From: Rhynchonema sp. JSB1_4
Lineage: Eukaryota > Nematoda > Chromadorea > Monhysterida > Xyalidae
Assembly (NCBI GenBank): GCA_030248065.1
Contig: JASAMV010004518.1
Coordinates: 1-11,282 of the forward strand
Length of the DNA: 11,282 nucleotides
Direction of reading: 5' to 3'
Part shown: piece after piece, positions 1 to 7,936 of the stretch
How positions within the stretch are numbered: position 1 is the stretch's first letter
How the letters are laid out: each line of letters opens with the position of its first letter
Position numbers and translations under genes: made by a program
The notes under the pieces: generated by a model
What the model saw: the letters and a program-made list of their open reading frames with translations, nothing else
Told to the model about the DNA's origin: nothing
Databases searched by the model: none

Positions 1-667
1 TTATATTCAGCACATCGAATTGACAGACACGCAACGAGATTGGTGATTACAACCAAAAAAATAAAAAAGCGAATATAATAATCATAATCACAATAATGCC
101 ATAACATGGAAATATAAACATGTGAATGAATCAGATCCTTGTATCAGAAAAGCATGTGAACATGACTAAACTTTGCACACTAATAGATTTCAAAACATAC
201 ACTTGGGCAAATATAAGGACAGAAAAATGTCAAAAAACAAAGCGGCAATTATAACGATTGAGCACCAGCGCAATATTATGGTTTGTTTTGCGACAACAGG
301 AATTGGAAATTATAAGAGTTTAATGTAAAAAGTATATTTAAATTAAACATTTCTCTTGCGAATAAATGGCACTTCTACGTTTAAAAACCTTGGAATGAAA
401 AACGTTGCGCAGATTTAAGCAGCTTGTGAATTTGGAAAATGTAGCGTGATGATCTGAGAAACCTGTACATCTCAAAAATTGAAAACAATAAGTTAAACAA
501 AACAACGAAGATAGCCAAAAATCAAAAGCCTTCAAACGTGATTTGAACCGGTGTGTCTGTATCTTTTTGCGTTTTTGCTTGAGTTCCATGAGGTCACATA
601 AATTGTTTGATTACACAATGGAAGATTCCAATCTCAAAAATTTTCTAAAAAAAGTCCGTTTCTCGGA
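1..667 (-). other. 3' flank of the adhesion gene
   Basis: AT-rich sequence with no convincing coding exon on either strand. I found no minus-strand AATAAA here. The nearest variant is ATTAAA (minus strand, 324-319), a weak candidate for the polyadenylation signal. I also looked for an exon encoding an FIGQY-like motif and did not see one. Confidence 0.4.
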
Positions 668-792
668 TCACGTGTTCTCTTTGGTGTACCCAGGGCCAAA
701 ATGGTATTCCATGAAGTTCCTCTCTTCGTCCTCAACGTCGTTGTACCCGACCGCACCACTGCTAACGCCGTGCTCCAGCTCTTTCTTTTTCA
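668..792 (-). other. Last coding exon: short cytoplasmic tail without FIGQY
   Basis: From a clean TTTTTTCAG acceptor the exon gives VKKKELEHGVSSGAVGYNDV, then EDEERNFMEYHFGPGYTKEN and a final T before TGA (670-668). The KKKELEHG part matches the family's juxtamembrane segment, and FMEY sits where relatives have F-x-EY. The family then continues for tens of residues through the ankyrin-binding FIGQY, which is absent here. A GT at 672-671 just before the stop could serve as a donor for a longer isoform with an exon to the left. Confidence 0.85.
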
Positions 793-3700
793 CTGAAAAA
801 AAACTCAATTATTTAATAGCATTAGTTTAATAGCACAAACTTTTTCAATTGTGTTGAAACCAGTTCAAATCCTCATTCTTTTTGGTGACATGAGCGATCA
901 TCTTCGGCCACCATAACGATCACTTTTGTTGTGCCGACTACCACAAGGATATCAATATGATCAGTTAAGTAAAATGTCGCTGACCATAAAGATTTTGACT
1001 CGAGAAGGAGCTGGTTTATCCAAGGGCAGAAAGGAAGGTGAAAGGTGAAAATGAGGAGTCGTATATACCTGGATATCGGCCGCCCCTGTTTTGCCTGATA
1101 CAAACAACAATGAGGCTGATGAGCGCCACGGCCACCGCGCACAGAATGGCGATGAACCACGCCGCGCTCGTCATGTAGTCTGGAAATATACATACATCCA
1201 GTTGGAATGTTTCACGGACTGGTTTTTGTGCTTTTTATGGTCATGCAACTGGGTTACATGCGACGCGCGCGAAACGAGTTCTGGTGCTGGTTCCACAAGA
1301 ATGGCCCAGAATGGGTATGATATCAACTGTTTGCATTGGTTGACACGGGTTTTTGGTTCGGTTCGAATGGTGTCGAAAATAGACCTACCTACTACTAAAG
1401 GATAACCTATCTTAAACGACAGAAATTATTTTCCTTTTTACCCCGCTTTTACAGATTAACAACAAAAAAAACAGCCCAATCCCACCATTAGGCGCCTGTC
1501 GTTTGCCGGTGGTCTCCGTTCTGAACTTCTGTAATGATGACGGCATTTTTCGGTCCTGATCGACGGACACCGTCTGAATCCAGTACTCATTCTCGGGCAA
1601 TAGGTCGTTGATGAGAACCGTGTGTTTGGGCGACTTCTGCACCTGACGCGACTGCCAGTGACCGCTGCCTGACATGTGGGAAATGGAGACTGCTTGTGAT
1701 GATGTTTCATTTGTTTCTTTGTTGGTGCGTTCAAATGTGCGTAATGCGTCTTATAGACCTACATATAAACTCGTATGTAAAACTCAGGTAATCTGTGCTG
1801 GTATGGTTGAAGCTATTGTCGTCGGCTCAGTCCCGGGTCACAGGTTCAGGCCCGGCCGATTCACGCCCGGCTGGAGCCTAAGCCCAAGCCTATAAATGGG
1901 TCAAGTATGCTGCGCCTGAATCGACCGGGCCTGAACTTCCGGGCCTGAAAAGTCGCGGATTAGATTGAAACTGGTCAGTCAGAGAGATCATCATTTGAGA
2001 AACCATTCAATCAAAATCCAACGATACTGAACGGTTTTTAAAATCAAACTTCTGCCTTAACAATAAGTTTTCAGAATAAAGACCATGGGACCAACCGACA
2101 ACCGAATAATTGACGTAGAATCCAGTGCCAGGCAATGAGTCCTCGGAAGGCAGCCAAGTGACACGCACAGTACGCGCGCCCAGCACGTCGACAGCTATGT
2201 CGGGCTGGCCGGGCTCTGCAAACAGGGACAGAAGTTTGAAGCCAGGCTCTGTCAGATGCGCTTAATTGGCTCAAATGTTTTGTTTGATAAGGTCTCATGC
2301 AAATGTCAAGCCCTATTTTAAAAGCCTGACTGCCACCTCGTGTGGCGGACAAGACAGCGGTGGAAATAAAAAAAAAATACTGTGCGGGCAAAAAGAGATG
2401 TACATTATGTGCATAATATAATTGGGGAGGCGTAGGTCGAAGACTAAGCCTACGGCAAAACCTAATCCCAAGTCTAACCGCCAGCCTGATGTTCATGATA
2501 TAATCTGAATAAGAAACAGCGGCCGCTGTTTTTTCCGCCGTTGCTTTTCCGGCGCTTTTTATCAGTATCCCGCCGACTCCCATGTATTTGCTTCGAAGAG
2601 TAAGCTGATCAAGCTGGCCTAATCGTTAATCAAATTCTTGTGAAAACTATTTGGCATTTCGGATTGCTTTTGTTTGCACATAACAAATTAACCTAACGGT
2701 GCACTATTGTTTTCAAATTCCCTCAAATAACATATACAGGTACAGCTGGATATTAGAGAACAAACATCAAACCACGAATAAAGCCAAAAAAGGCCCAAAT
2801 CGATCGCAATCAAAGTTACGCACTGATCAACGGCCACGTCATCACGGGTTCGGTCACGTTCGGCCCCTGCCCGCCGCCTGTCTCGGCCCAGACCGCCACC
2901 TCATACGGTGTGTCCGGCTCGGCCGTTTCGAATATGTACTCCTCGTAGCGGTAGTCGACAAATGTCTCTTCCCGATTGCCCGTGTTCAAATCTGAAATTG
3001 TGCAAAAGGGAGAGTTTATTGGATCCAAGTCGATTTTTCTGTTTTTCATCGAAGATAGACGATTGTGAAATAAAATAAAGTGAAAAAACGTAGTACTTTC
3101 AAACACGAGAAAGTATCCCCTAAGAACGCCGAGCGGTTCCTCCGGCGGGCCCCACGTAACGTAGATGGTTCGAGCCCCAATTGGCTTCACAAACAGTTTG
3201 GTGATTTCGGACGGAGCTGGAAGAGCAAGCAAATAAAGACTTGGGTTAAAGTATTTTCCTTCGGATTTGTATTTTTATTTCTTCATACCTCCTTCAGGCA
3301 TCCTCACAGTCTCAACGTTGCTCGGTGGGCCTTCGTAGCCTTTGTTCACGGCTCTCACGTGTGCGTGGTAGGTCTGGAATGGTTGGTTATTCCGCGGTTT
3401 TCAGGCCCCGGAAATTTCCATGCCCAGTTTCTTAGGCCGATTCAGGCCCAGCATACTTGACCCATTTATATCCTTAGGCTTTAGGCTCCAGCCGGGCCTG
3501 AATCGGCCGGTCCTGTAGGGCCGGGCCTGAACCTGTGCCCGGGACTGAACCGTCGCACGATGACGGTTGATCGTTGGTGTGCATTGTGCCATTTGCAATC
3601 AAACGAAAAATCTACAAAAACCAAATTTTTCCATCTGCCGTTCTTGAAAGTGTAGTGTCACCAATCTCTGCTGCGCACATGACACTGACGATGCTCCGGC

Positions 3701-6700
3701 GCACGTTATTTACCCAATAAATCACACGCACCCACCTGCATCGGTCGGAGTGGTCCCACGAGCACCGTGCTCTTCAGTGGTGTGACCAGTGCATCAACGG
3801 GTTTGGCCTGACCTAATGCACGTGATGCTGACTCACGCGTGATCGGCCACACTTCGACCTGGCGTAAAGTTTGGACAATTTTGTGGGTATTTGCTCATTA
3901 TTTTTGACAACATTGCATGTTCATGTGTTAAAAAAGTGATACAAGCACAAAGAATCATATTACCTTGTATCCCCTGAAATGTCCGTTGACCGATTCTGAT
4001 TTCACGTGTCGCCACGCGAACTCAACGGTCGTGGCGTTGACGACACTGACCAGCTTGAAATCGGTCGGGGCGTATGAGGGTACTGTAATATACGGTAGCT
4101 CGTGCCTTTTTACATATATCGACGTTTTCATGTGTGTGTACTTAGTTTCTGCGGATGAGGTTATTCACAGAAAATAAAGATGATACTAACAATCCTCTCC
4201 GGAGTAGCCGAGTATGGTCGCCGGTTCAGCTAGTGCCTTGCCAATGACATTCTTCGCGCCAACTTGAATCTGGTACCTGGAAAATTATATGATGTGGATT
4301 ACGGCATCAAATTTGCACAAGTCAGTGTGACTTGAGTGCTTCCATGCGCCTGCCGTCAAACGTTAGGAGATTACAGCTTTTCATACGTGACATTAGCTGA
4401 TGCAATCTAGCTTCACTCCCGCAAATTTTTCACGCCGACTGCGCATGAGCGTACAAAACTGGAAAAGATTTGACGTTACAAATTATGTTAGAGCGCCATG
4501 TCAGAGACGAACACGTCACATCCAAGAGAACGGTTCACAAAACTGGCCAGTGTAGTACCGTCGTCGAATTAAGTCGTCAAGTCCTGTCGTCAAATCAGCT
4601 GCTCAAAGATAAAGAGAAATCTGTACGTGATTTGACGACCAGATATTGCCGGATCTAATTTGACTACAGTACCACAAGCCCACAAAGTTTCTACACTTCG
4701 CACCTTCTGAAAGTCGGTTGATTCCTGATGACCACCCTGTCCTGTCGCGGGTCCTCCACCGCGAACTCTCTCCATTTGGTGCGATCGTCGTCGAGTCGAT
4801 AGCGAATGAAATAGTGGAACCCTTCGCCGTTCCACTTTTCTTTCGGCATTGGCTGCAATGCGGAATGTGCCGTTGCGTCCCGTTTGCATTCTTATCCAGC
4901 CAGCCAGCAAGCACCCATACCAAAACCCTGCCATGTGCACTTTGCTCGCCTTTACTAATCATGTAAACCGTTATCCAATGATGACGCATAATTTCTAATA
5001 AGTATGTATAAACAACAGTTCAGAGAATCCAAGCCAACCGTCCAGAATATCACTAAGTTGTCCGGTTCATCGCCAGCCGCGCTCGTATTTGCCGGATTCT
5101 CGTACGGATGCGACGGCCAGGTGTTGCACGGTGCCATCAAATAGCCAGGTTTGCTTTCACCGTGCGAATTCACTGCGATCACTCTGCGAAGCACAAATTC
5201 AGATTTCGTAATTTGGTAATTTAGATACCTTCGATCGACTGGCGTGCATCGCAAGAACGTTGCCACGAATCAAACTTGAATCAGGATCAGGTGCGGCTCC
5301 ATCATCGAGCAAAACTTTTTTATTTGTGTCGATGACCAGTGCACAGCACCGCCTGGCGCACTGGTTGGAAAACATCAGTAGATGCAAAAAAGAACGGATT
5401 ACTGTAGGCAGCGGGCGTCGTCTTAGGGCGAACTAAGGTTAAATCCGGAATCCGGAAACCGGAAATAATTTGCATACAAAAATACAAAACATTTCCGGAC
5501 TCCGGAAATATTTCCGTGATGCAAAAATAATGCGTTTTCTGGAAATATTTCCGGATTCCGGTTTCCGGATTCAACCTAAGTCCGCCCTAATGTATGTAAG
5601 TTTCAAGTTGGCATGACCAAAAGGCAGGCGGCAGGGCAAAGTGATTTGTGTTTTACGTAGCTCAATCAATTCTCAAAAGAACGTTGAAGAAGAAGGAAGT
5701 TCAAGTCTCACCTGAACGTGTAGTTCACCCACGGGCTCAGCATCACCTCAGCCTTGTAGTGTGTCTGATCTTTCGGATACGCTCTTGGATCATCCACAAT
5801 GCCCGTCTCAAGCCACTTGTCCGGATAGAATCCCATTGTGAGTTGGACAATGTAAGCTGAAATGAGTGATTTTTATTTTATTTATTTTATTTTTATTTTG
5901 TAAAAAGAGAGAAAACAAAAATGTTTCGCACCAGTGATTTCGTCATTATTCGGATTGGCCCGTTCCCATTCAATTATTGCCCGACGTTTGTTTTGCACAT
6001 CACAGGAAATATTGGTGATCAGGGGCGGGTCGGGCAGATCTGTAATTTGACGCCGTTGGAAATGGGTCGGGGTGTAACGTATGTATGTATGTCGAATTTG
6101 CATCAGATGCTGTTCGAATTAGTTGAAGTGGTCACTGTTCGGATGTTCACACTGACAGGTCATATTACTTTTCACCACGTGCGGTCAAAAAGCTGGATGC
6201 AGAACGAAACCGTGTTCAGCCGTCAATAGACTTAAAAGAAGCAACGTCCGTGTATAAGATTTGACAATATTGCAAGTTTTCTGGATTCTCATCCTGCCAG
6301 GCCGACCGACCTGTGACGACCAGCTGCATGTCTTTGCGCCTTTCCTCAACGATCGTCCTTGCCACACATTCATATCGACCGGAATGTCGGCCGCGAACAT
6401 CGCGAATCAGCAGACGATTCGGTCGTTTGATGCTGCAACGAAGGAGAATGTGGATGTAAGCATTCTGATAAATTTTAAGTCGATGCCGCATTTCCAGTAA
6501 AATAAAGCAAACCTACAGAAAGACAGTGGAACGCGAATTGTGAGTTTTTTCTGTGGCTTTACACTTCTTCACTGAGCAAAATTCATGGATGAGCTGCACG
6601 CAGGTTCAGTGCAAATTAACGGAACTTCGCCAAAGCCACTGCTTTATCTCACAAAGCAGTGTTTACAACCACTCACACATAGATTTTGGTTTCATTCAAC

Positions 6701-7561
6701 ATTTCCACCGGTACACCGTCTTTCAGCCATTCATAGGTCACATTCAAACGGACATCGACATTGAGTCGACAATTGAGCGTCATTGATTCGAACGCTTCGA
6801 GCACTTTGCGACGCGGTTTGGGCACTTGCTCCCAATGGGATGGGTCTGAAAGGGTCAGAGTTTGGGGTTGGGATGCTACAGGTTTAGGGACAACGATCTA
6901 TCCTGATGTAAATTAACAGAAACTTCAAGTTTTTCTCCAAGCCTTTCAACCGAAACTGTGTCCTGAACCTTGAACCAAAACTAGTAATTTCTTTGCACCA
7001 ACCGTACACCTCCAACTTGGTGATCGCTCTGTTGAGTCCATATTTATTACTGACATTGCAGTAGTACAGCCCAGCATCGTCCATTTGTACGCCTTGGATT
7101 CTGATGGTGTTGTTGGGAAAAATTCGGATTTTGTCCGGGAAATCCTGCAAGTCAATTTTTGTATGTGAGTGATCTTACCCAAAAACCAGCGGGAGTCACT
7201 TGAAATATCAGTTGTTCAAAACTTGCACTCTGGCCAGCTATGATATGTGCTCCGCGATTCAGTGTGTCAAATCACAGTAAAGAATTCCGAGGCTGACATT
7301 ATCCATTCAACCTCAAGCCCTGACGTGGCAGGTATGTATATGAATGCCCGAAACCTGCTTTGTTTAGACAAATTCTGGAGTGAAGTTGCACATTCCAACG
7401 GTCACGAACAAAATGACCAACCTTAATGATTCTGTCATGTTGATCAACGAGTTTGACGAGAGGCAGTGGTGCCGCTTTGACTACACAATCGATGTCGATT
7501 GTTCGATCCCGGATCACACGCAGCGTTCGATTGACTGGCGTCAGGAAGTGAGGGGCGAACG
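668..7561 (-). CDS. L1CAM/neuroglian-family cell-adhesion receptor, 3' part (18 exons, 5' end outside the window)
   Basis: A single-pass adhesion receptor that, in this family, mediates homophilic and heterophilic contacts of neurons and epithelia at the plasma membrane. Exons on the minus strand, in coding order: 7561-7422, 7144-7003, 6845-6677, 6432-6311, 6039-5932, 5856-5712, 5183-5039, 4852-4704, 4276-4191, 4082-3964, 3858-3736, 3373-3289, 3216-3097, 2991-2824, 2215-2096, 1668-1486, 1179-1069, 792-668. All use GT/AG and all phases agree, giving 785 residues plus stop. Domain order: Ig (1-93), Ig (94-190), FN3 x5 (about 192-705), membrane helix (about 713-735), 50-residue tail. The strongest family marks are PWVNYTFRVIAVN in the first FN3, YSGEDLPSYAP before the third, and RGGRYPVKKKE just inside the membrane. 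About ten N-x-S/T sequons fit an exposed ectodomain. The family normally has six Ig domains, so about four plus the signal peptide are missing to the right. The short tail is unusual. Family assignment is firm; the orthologue name (neuroglian or SAX-7-like) is inferred. Confidence 0.9.
793..1068 (-). other. Intron between membrane and tail exons
   Basis: It starts GTATAT and ends in a T-rich tract with CAG. The junction is phase 1 and rebuilds a conserved valine. Nothing else recognisable lies in it. Confidence 0.75.
1069..1179 (-). other. Transmembrane-helix exon
   Basis: It encodes YMTSAAWFIAIL, then a run of Ala/Val/Leu/Ile residues to VVC, then IRQNRGGRYP. The basic stop-transfer stretch followed by RGGRYPV (the V is completed by the next exon) is the family's conserved juxtamembrane sequence. 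This, rather than the hydrophobicity alone, shows the protein is a membrane-spanning L1/neuroglian type and not a GPI-anchored contactin. Confidence 0.92.
1486..2215 (-). other. Fibronectin type III domain 5 and membrane-proximal stalk (exons 2215-2096 and 1668-1486)
   Basis: PGQPDIAVDVLGARTVRVTW starts the domain; GTGFYVNYSVVGSGHWQSRQ crosses the junction; LINDLLPENEYWIQTVSVDQ closes it. Two GTs lie seven bases apart at the first donor, and only the one at 2095/2094 keeps phase. The stalk TETTGKRQAPN leads to the membrane exon. The intron 1669-2095 carries copy 1 of the GC-rich repeat. Confidence 0.87.
1816..1960 (+). repeat. GC-rich fold-back repeat, copy 1 (intronic)
   Basis: A block built on CAGGCCCGG/CCGGGCCTG motifs in an otherwise AT-rich intron. 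It matches copy 2 (3391-3557) over nearly its whole length in reverse orientation, including the unique centre TATAAATGGGTCAAGTATGC. Within the copy, 1844-1867 and 1913-1936 are inverted repeats agreeing at 21 of 24 bases by eye, so it can fold into a hairpin. It has no coding capacity. I infer a non-autonomous fold-back element; I did not identify its family. Confidence 0.8.
2216..2823 (-). other. Long intron between FN3 4 and FN3 5
   Basis: At 608 bp this is the longest intron within the domain array. It contains an open stretch on the minus strand running from 2583 into the next exon in a frame different from the one used there. That stretch has no domain match I recognise, and I regard it as chance. 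No repeat was seen. Confidence 0.6.
2824..3216 (-). other. Fibronectin type III domain 4 (exons 3216-3097 and 2991-2824)
   Basis: It starts APSEITKLFVKPIGARTIYV, with tryptophan in VTWGPPEEPLGVLRGYFLVF; the second exon gives TAEPDTPYEVAVWAETGGGQ and PNVTEPVMTWPL. The donor at 2823/2822 (GTGCGT) was chosen because it is the only GT near the end of the domain that keeps phase with the next exon. Confidence 0.88.
3289..4082 (-). other. Fibronectin type III domain 3 (exons 4082-3964, 3858-3736, 3373-3289)
   Basis: Three exons: PSYAPTDFKLV to TTVEFAWRHV and HFRGYK; then VEVWPITRES to TVLVGPLRPMQ; then TYHAHVRAVNKGYEGPPSN. The tryptophan of strand B, the GYKVEVW strand and the Y-x-A-x-V-R-A-V-N strand are all in place. 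Two phase-0 introns interrupt the domain. The intron 3374-3735 carries copy 2 of the GC-rich fold-back repeat. Confidence 0.9.
3391..3557 (-). repeat. GC-rich fold-back repeat, copy 2 (intronic, inverted relative to copy 1)
   Basis: It reads as the reverse complement of copy 1, from TCCGCGG at one end to the CCCGGGACTGA block at the other. It is about 20 bp longer because of extra GGCC-rich sequence near 3500-3530. The central segment GCATACTTGACCCATTTATA is the reverse complement of copy 1's centre. It lies in the intron 3374-3735 of the adhesion gene. Confidence 0.8.
4191..5183 (-). other. Fibronectin type III domain 2 (exons 5183-5039, 4852-4704, 4276-4191)
   Basis: It starts in the exon that closes FN3 1, with ENPANTSAAGDEPDNLVIFW; GxEPDNLVI-W is a strong L1-family signature. 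The middle exon begins TPMPKEKWNGEGFHYFIRYR across a phase-0 junction and ends QPTFR. The last exon gives YQIQVGAKNVIGKALAEP and closes with YSGEDL, the family's FN3 2/3 linker. The acceptor at 4853-4854 has a weak pyrimidine tract but is fixed by this conserved join. Confidence 0.9.
4553..4673. repeat. Imperfect palindrome in an intron
   Basis: The inner arms are an exact 12-bp inverted repeat, GTCGTCAAATCA at 4586-4597 against 4628-4639, with a 30-bp spacer. Outer arms around 4553-4574 and 4652-4673 also pair imperfectly (GTAGTACCGTCGTCGAATTA against GTGGTACTGTAGTCAAATTA on the other strand). It lies in the intron 4277-4703. It may be an old MITE; no target-site duplication was seen. Confidence 0.55.
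5426..5587. mobile_element. 162-bp MITE with terminal inverted repeats, flanked by TA
   Basis: The left end (5423-5467) and the reverse complement of the right end (5590-5546) agree at 40 of 45 positions by eye; both read TTAGGGCG, then AGGTT and AATCCGGAA. TA at 5424-5425 and 5588-5589 flanks the GGGCG...CGCCC ends, as expected for insertion at TA by a Tc1/mariner-type transposase. The interior is rich in CCGGAA/TTCCGG units and does not encode protein. It lies in the intron 5184-5711 of the adhesion gene. Superfamily assignment rests only on the TA and is tentative. Confidence 0.78.
5712..6039 (-). other. Fibronectin type III domain 1 (exons 6039-5932 and 5856-5712; ends in exon 5183-5039)
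   Basis: It starts DLPDPPLITNIS, with strand-B tryptophan in AIIEWERANP. The second exon carries LSPWVNYTFR, characteristic of the first FN3 of neuroglian and L1 proteins, and the domain finishes in the next exon with VIAVNSHGESKPG. The 75-bp intron 5857-5931 is very A/T rich. Unlike the other domain borders here, no intron separates this domain from FN3 2. Confidence 0.9.
5870..5900. repeat. T-rich low-complexity run
   Basis: A run of TTTTA/TTTTATT units inside the 75-bp intron 5857-5931. On the coding (minus) strand the intron is therefore A-rich. Confidence 0.6.
6079..6092. repeat. Short GTAT microsatellite
   Basis: About three and a half GTAT units in the intron 6040-6310; a short tetranucleotide repeat and nothing more. 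Confidence 0.5.
6311..6845 (-). other. Sixth-type Ig domain (exons 6845-6677 and 6432-6311)
   Basis: Residues 94-190. The first cysteine is in MTLNCRL and the core tryptophan in NVTYEWLKDG; the second cysteine is in SGRYECVARTIVEE. RLNVTYEWLKDG followed by NRLLIRDV and SGRYECVARTIV matches the last Ig domain of L1-family proteins as I know it. Two sequons (NVT, NET) lie in the first exon. The junction joins GT to C to make a valine, and the domain ends QLVVT just before FN3. Confidence 0.88.
7003..7561 (-). other. Fifth-type Ig domain (exons 7561-7422 and 7144-7003)
   Basis: This is the most N-terminal domain present, residues 1-93 of the partial protein. I chose the acceptor at 7562/7563 because it has a pyrimidine-rich tract ending in TTTCCAG; a second AG at 7535-7536 is weaker and would cut off the first strand. 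The first cysteine lies in IDIDCVV and the second in DDAGLYYCNVSNKYG, which is a textbook strand-F motif. The core tryptophan expected twelve residues after the first cysteine is a leucine (PLPLVKL). The exon begins in phase 1, so an upstream coding exon must exist. Confidence 0.85.
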
Positions 7562-7619
7562 CTGGAAATGGAGAAAATATTTGAATTACAGGCCTATGAA
7601 TTAATATGGAATATGAACT

Positions 7620-7754
7620 CTAAATGACATGGATCTCGACGTTTTTGAAGAGAAAATAGCGAGAGAAGATAGGCTTTGCCTCGGCGATTTGAGCATTAAG
7701 GCGGCTTTGCATGGCATCAATATTTTGTTCAGTTTTTTGGTCAGCAAACAGTTT
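7620..7754 (-). other. Orphan 45-codon open stretch just upstream of the first visible adhesion exon
   Basis: Minus-strand frame open from 7754 to a TAG at 7622-7620, reading KLFADQKTEQNIDAMQSRLN and then AQIAEAKPIFSRYFLFKNVE. The composition looks coding-like and the first half is helix-prone and polar. There is a stop immediately upstream, no AG acceptor that would open this frame, and no domain I recognise. It may be a gene relic or chance; it is not part of the adhesion receptor in this frame. Confidence 0.2.
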
Positions 7755-7790
7755 TCATCCTTCAACAAACAAAAACTGAAGGTCAACGAT

Positions 7791-7936
7791 TAAGTCGACA
7801 GTTGTTCTGACGGTATTTATTTCACACGCGGCGATCGTAAAGCAGTTCACGTACAAGCACGTGGATACATTTTCATACATTACATTGCGCAAGGACTTTG
7901 ATTGATTGGGACGGCGAAGTACACTTTTATATTCAG
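7791..7936 (+). pseudogene. Possible degraded third exon of the protease pseudogene
   Basis: A plus-strand frame gives DSCSDGIYFTRGDRKAVHVQ and then ARGYIFIHYIAQG before a TGA. Spacing of C, G, R and the hydrophobic strand resembles the paralogue's QCVWVGIHHRDELQYVKCVD region, and GCGCAAGGACTTTGAT resembles the DNA coding QDHDF. The similarity is weak and was judged by eye. The catalytic Asp cannot be placed with certainty. No normal intron remains between it and 7937. Confidence 0.3.

Noticed and set aside
543..830. 95-codon open frame on the plus strand
   Set aside because: It is antisense to the cytoplasmic-tail exon and has no recognisable domain.
855..880. tRNA B-box-like GTTCAAATCC
   Set aside because: No A box, no acceptor stem and no cloverleaf around it.
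2071..2583. 170-codon open frame on the minus strand
   Set aside because: It runs through an intron into the FN3 5 exon in the wrong frame; the correct frame of that exon is fixed by the FN3 sequence and by both splice phases. No domain seen.
4590..4989. Two overlapping minus-strand frames of 116 and 128 codons
   Set aside because: Both are shadows: the true FN3 2 exon 4852-4704 uses the third frame, which contains KWNGEGFHYFIRYR.
5423..5590. Telomere-like TTAGGG at the MITE ends
   Set aside because: Only one unit occurs at each inverted end; it is part of the terminal repeat, not a telomeric array.
7422..7534. Shorter first adhesion exon starting at 7534
   Set aside because: The AG there has a poor pyrimidine tract and would remove APHFLTPVN, the first strand of the Ig domain; the acceptor at 7562-7563 is better and in phase.
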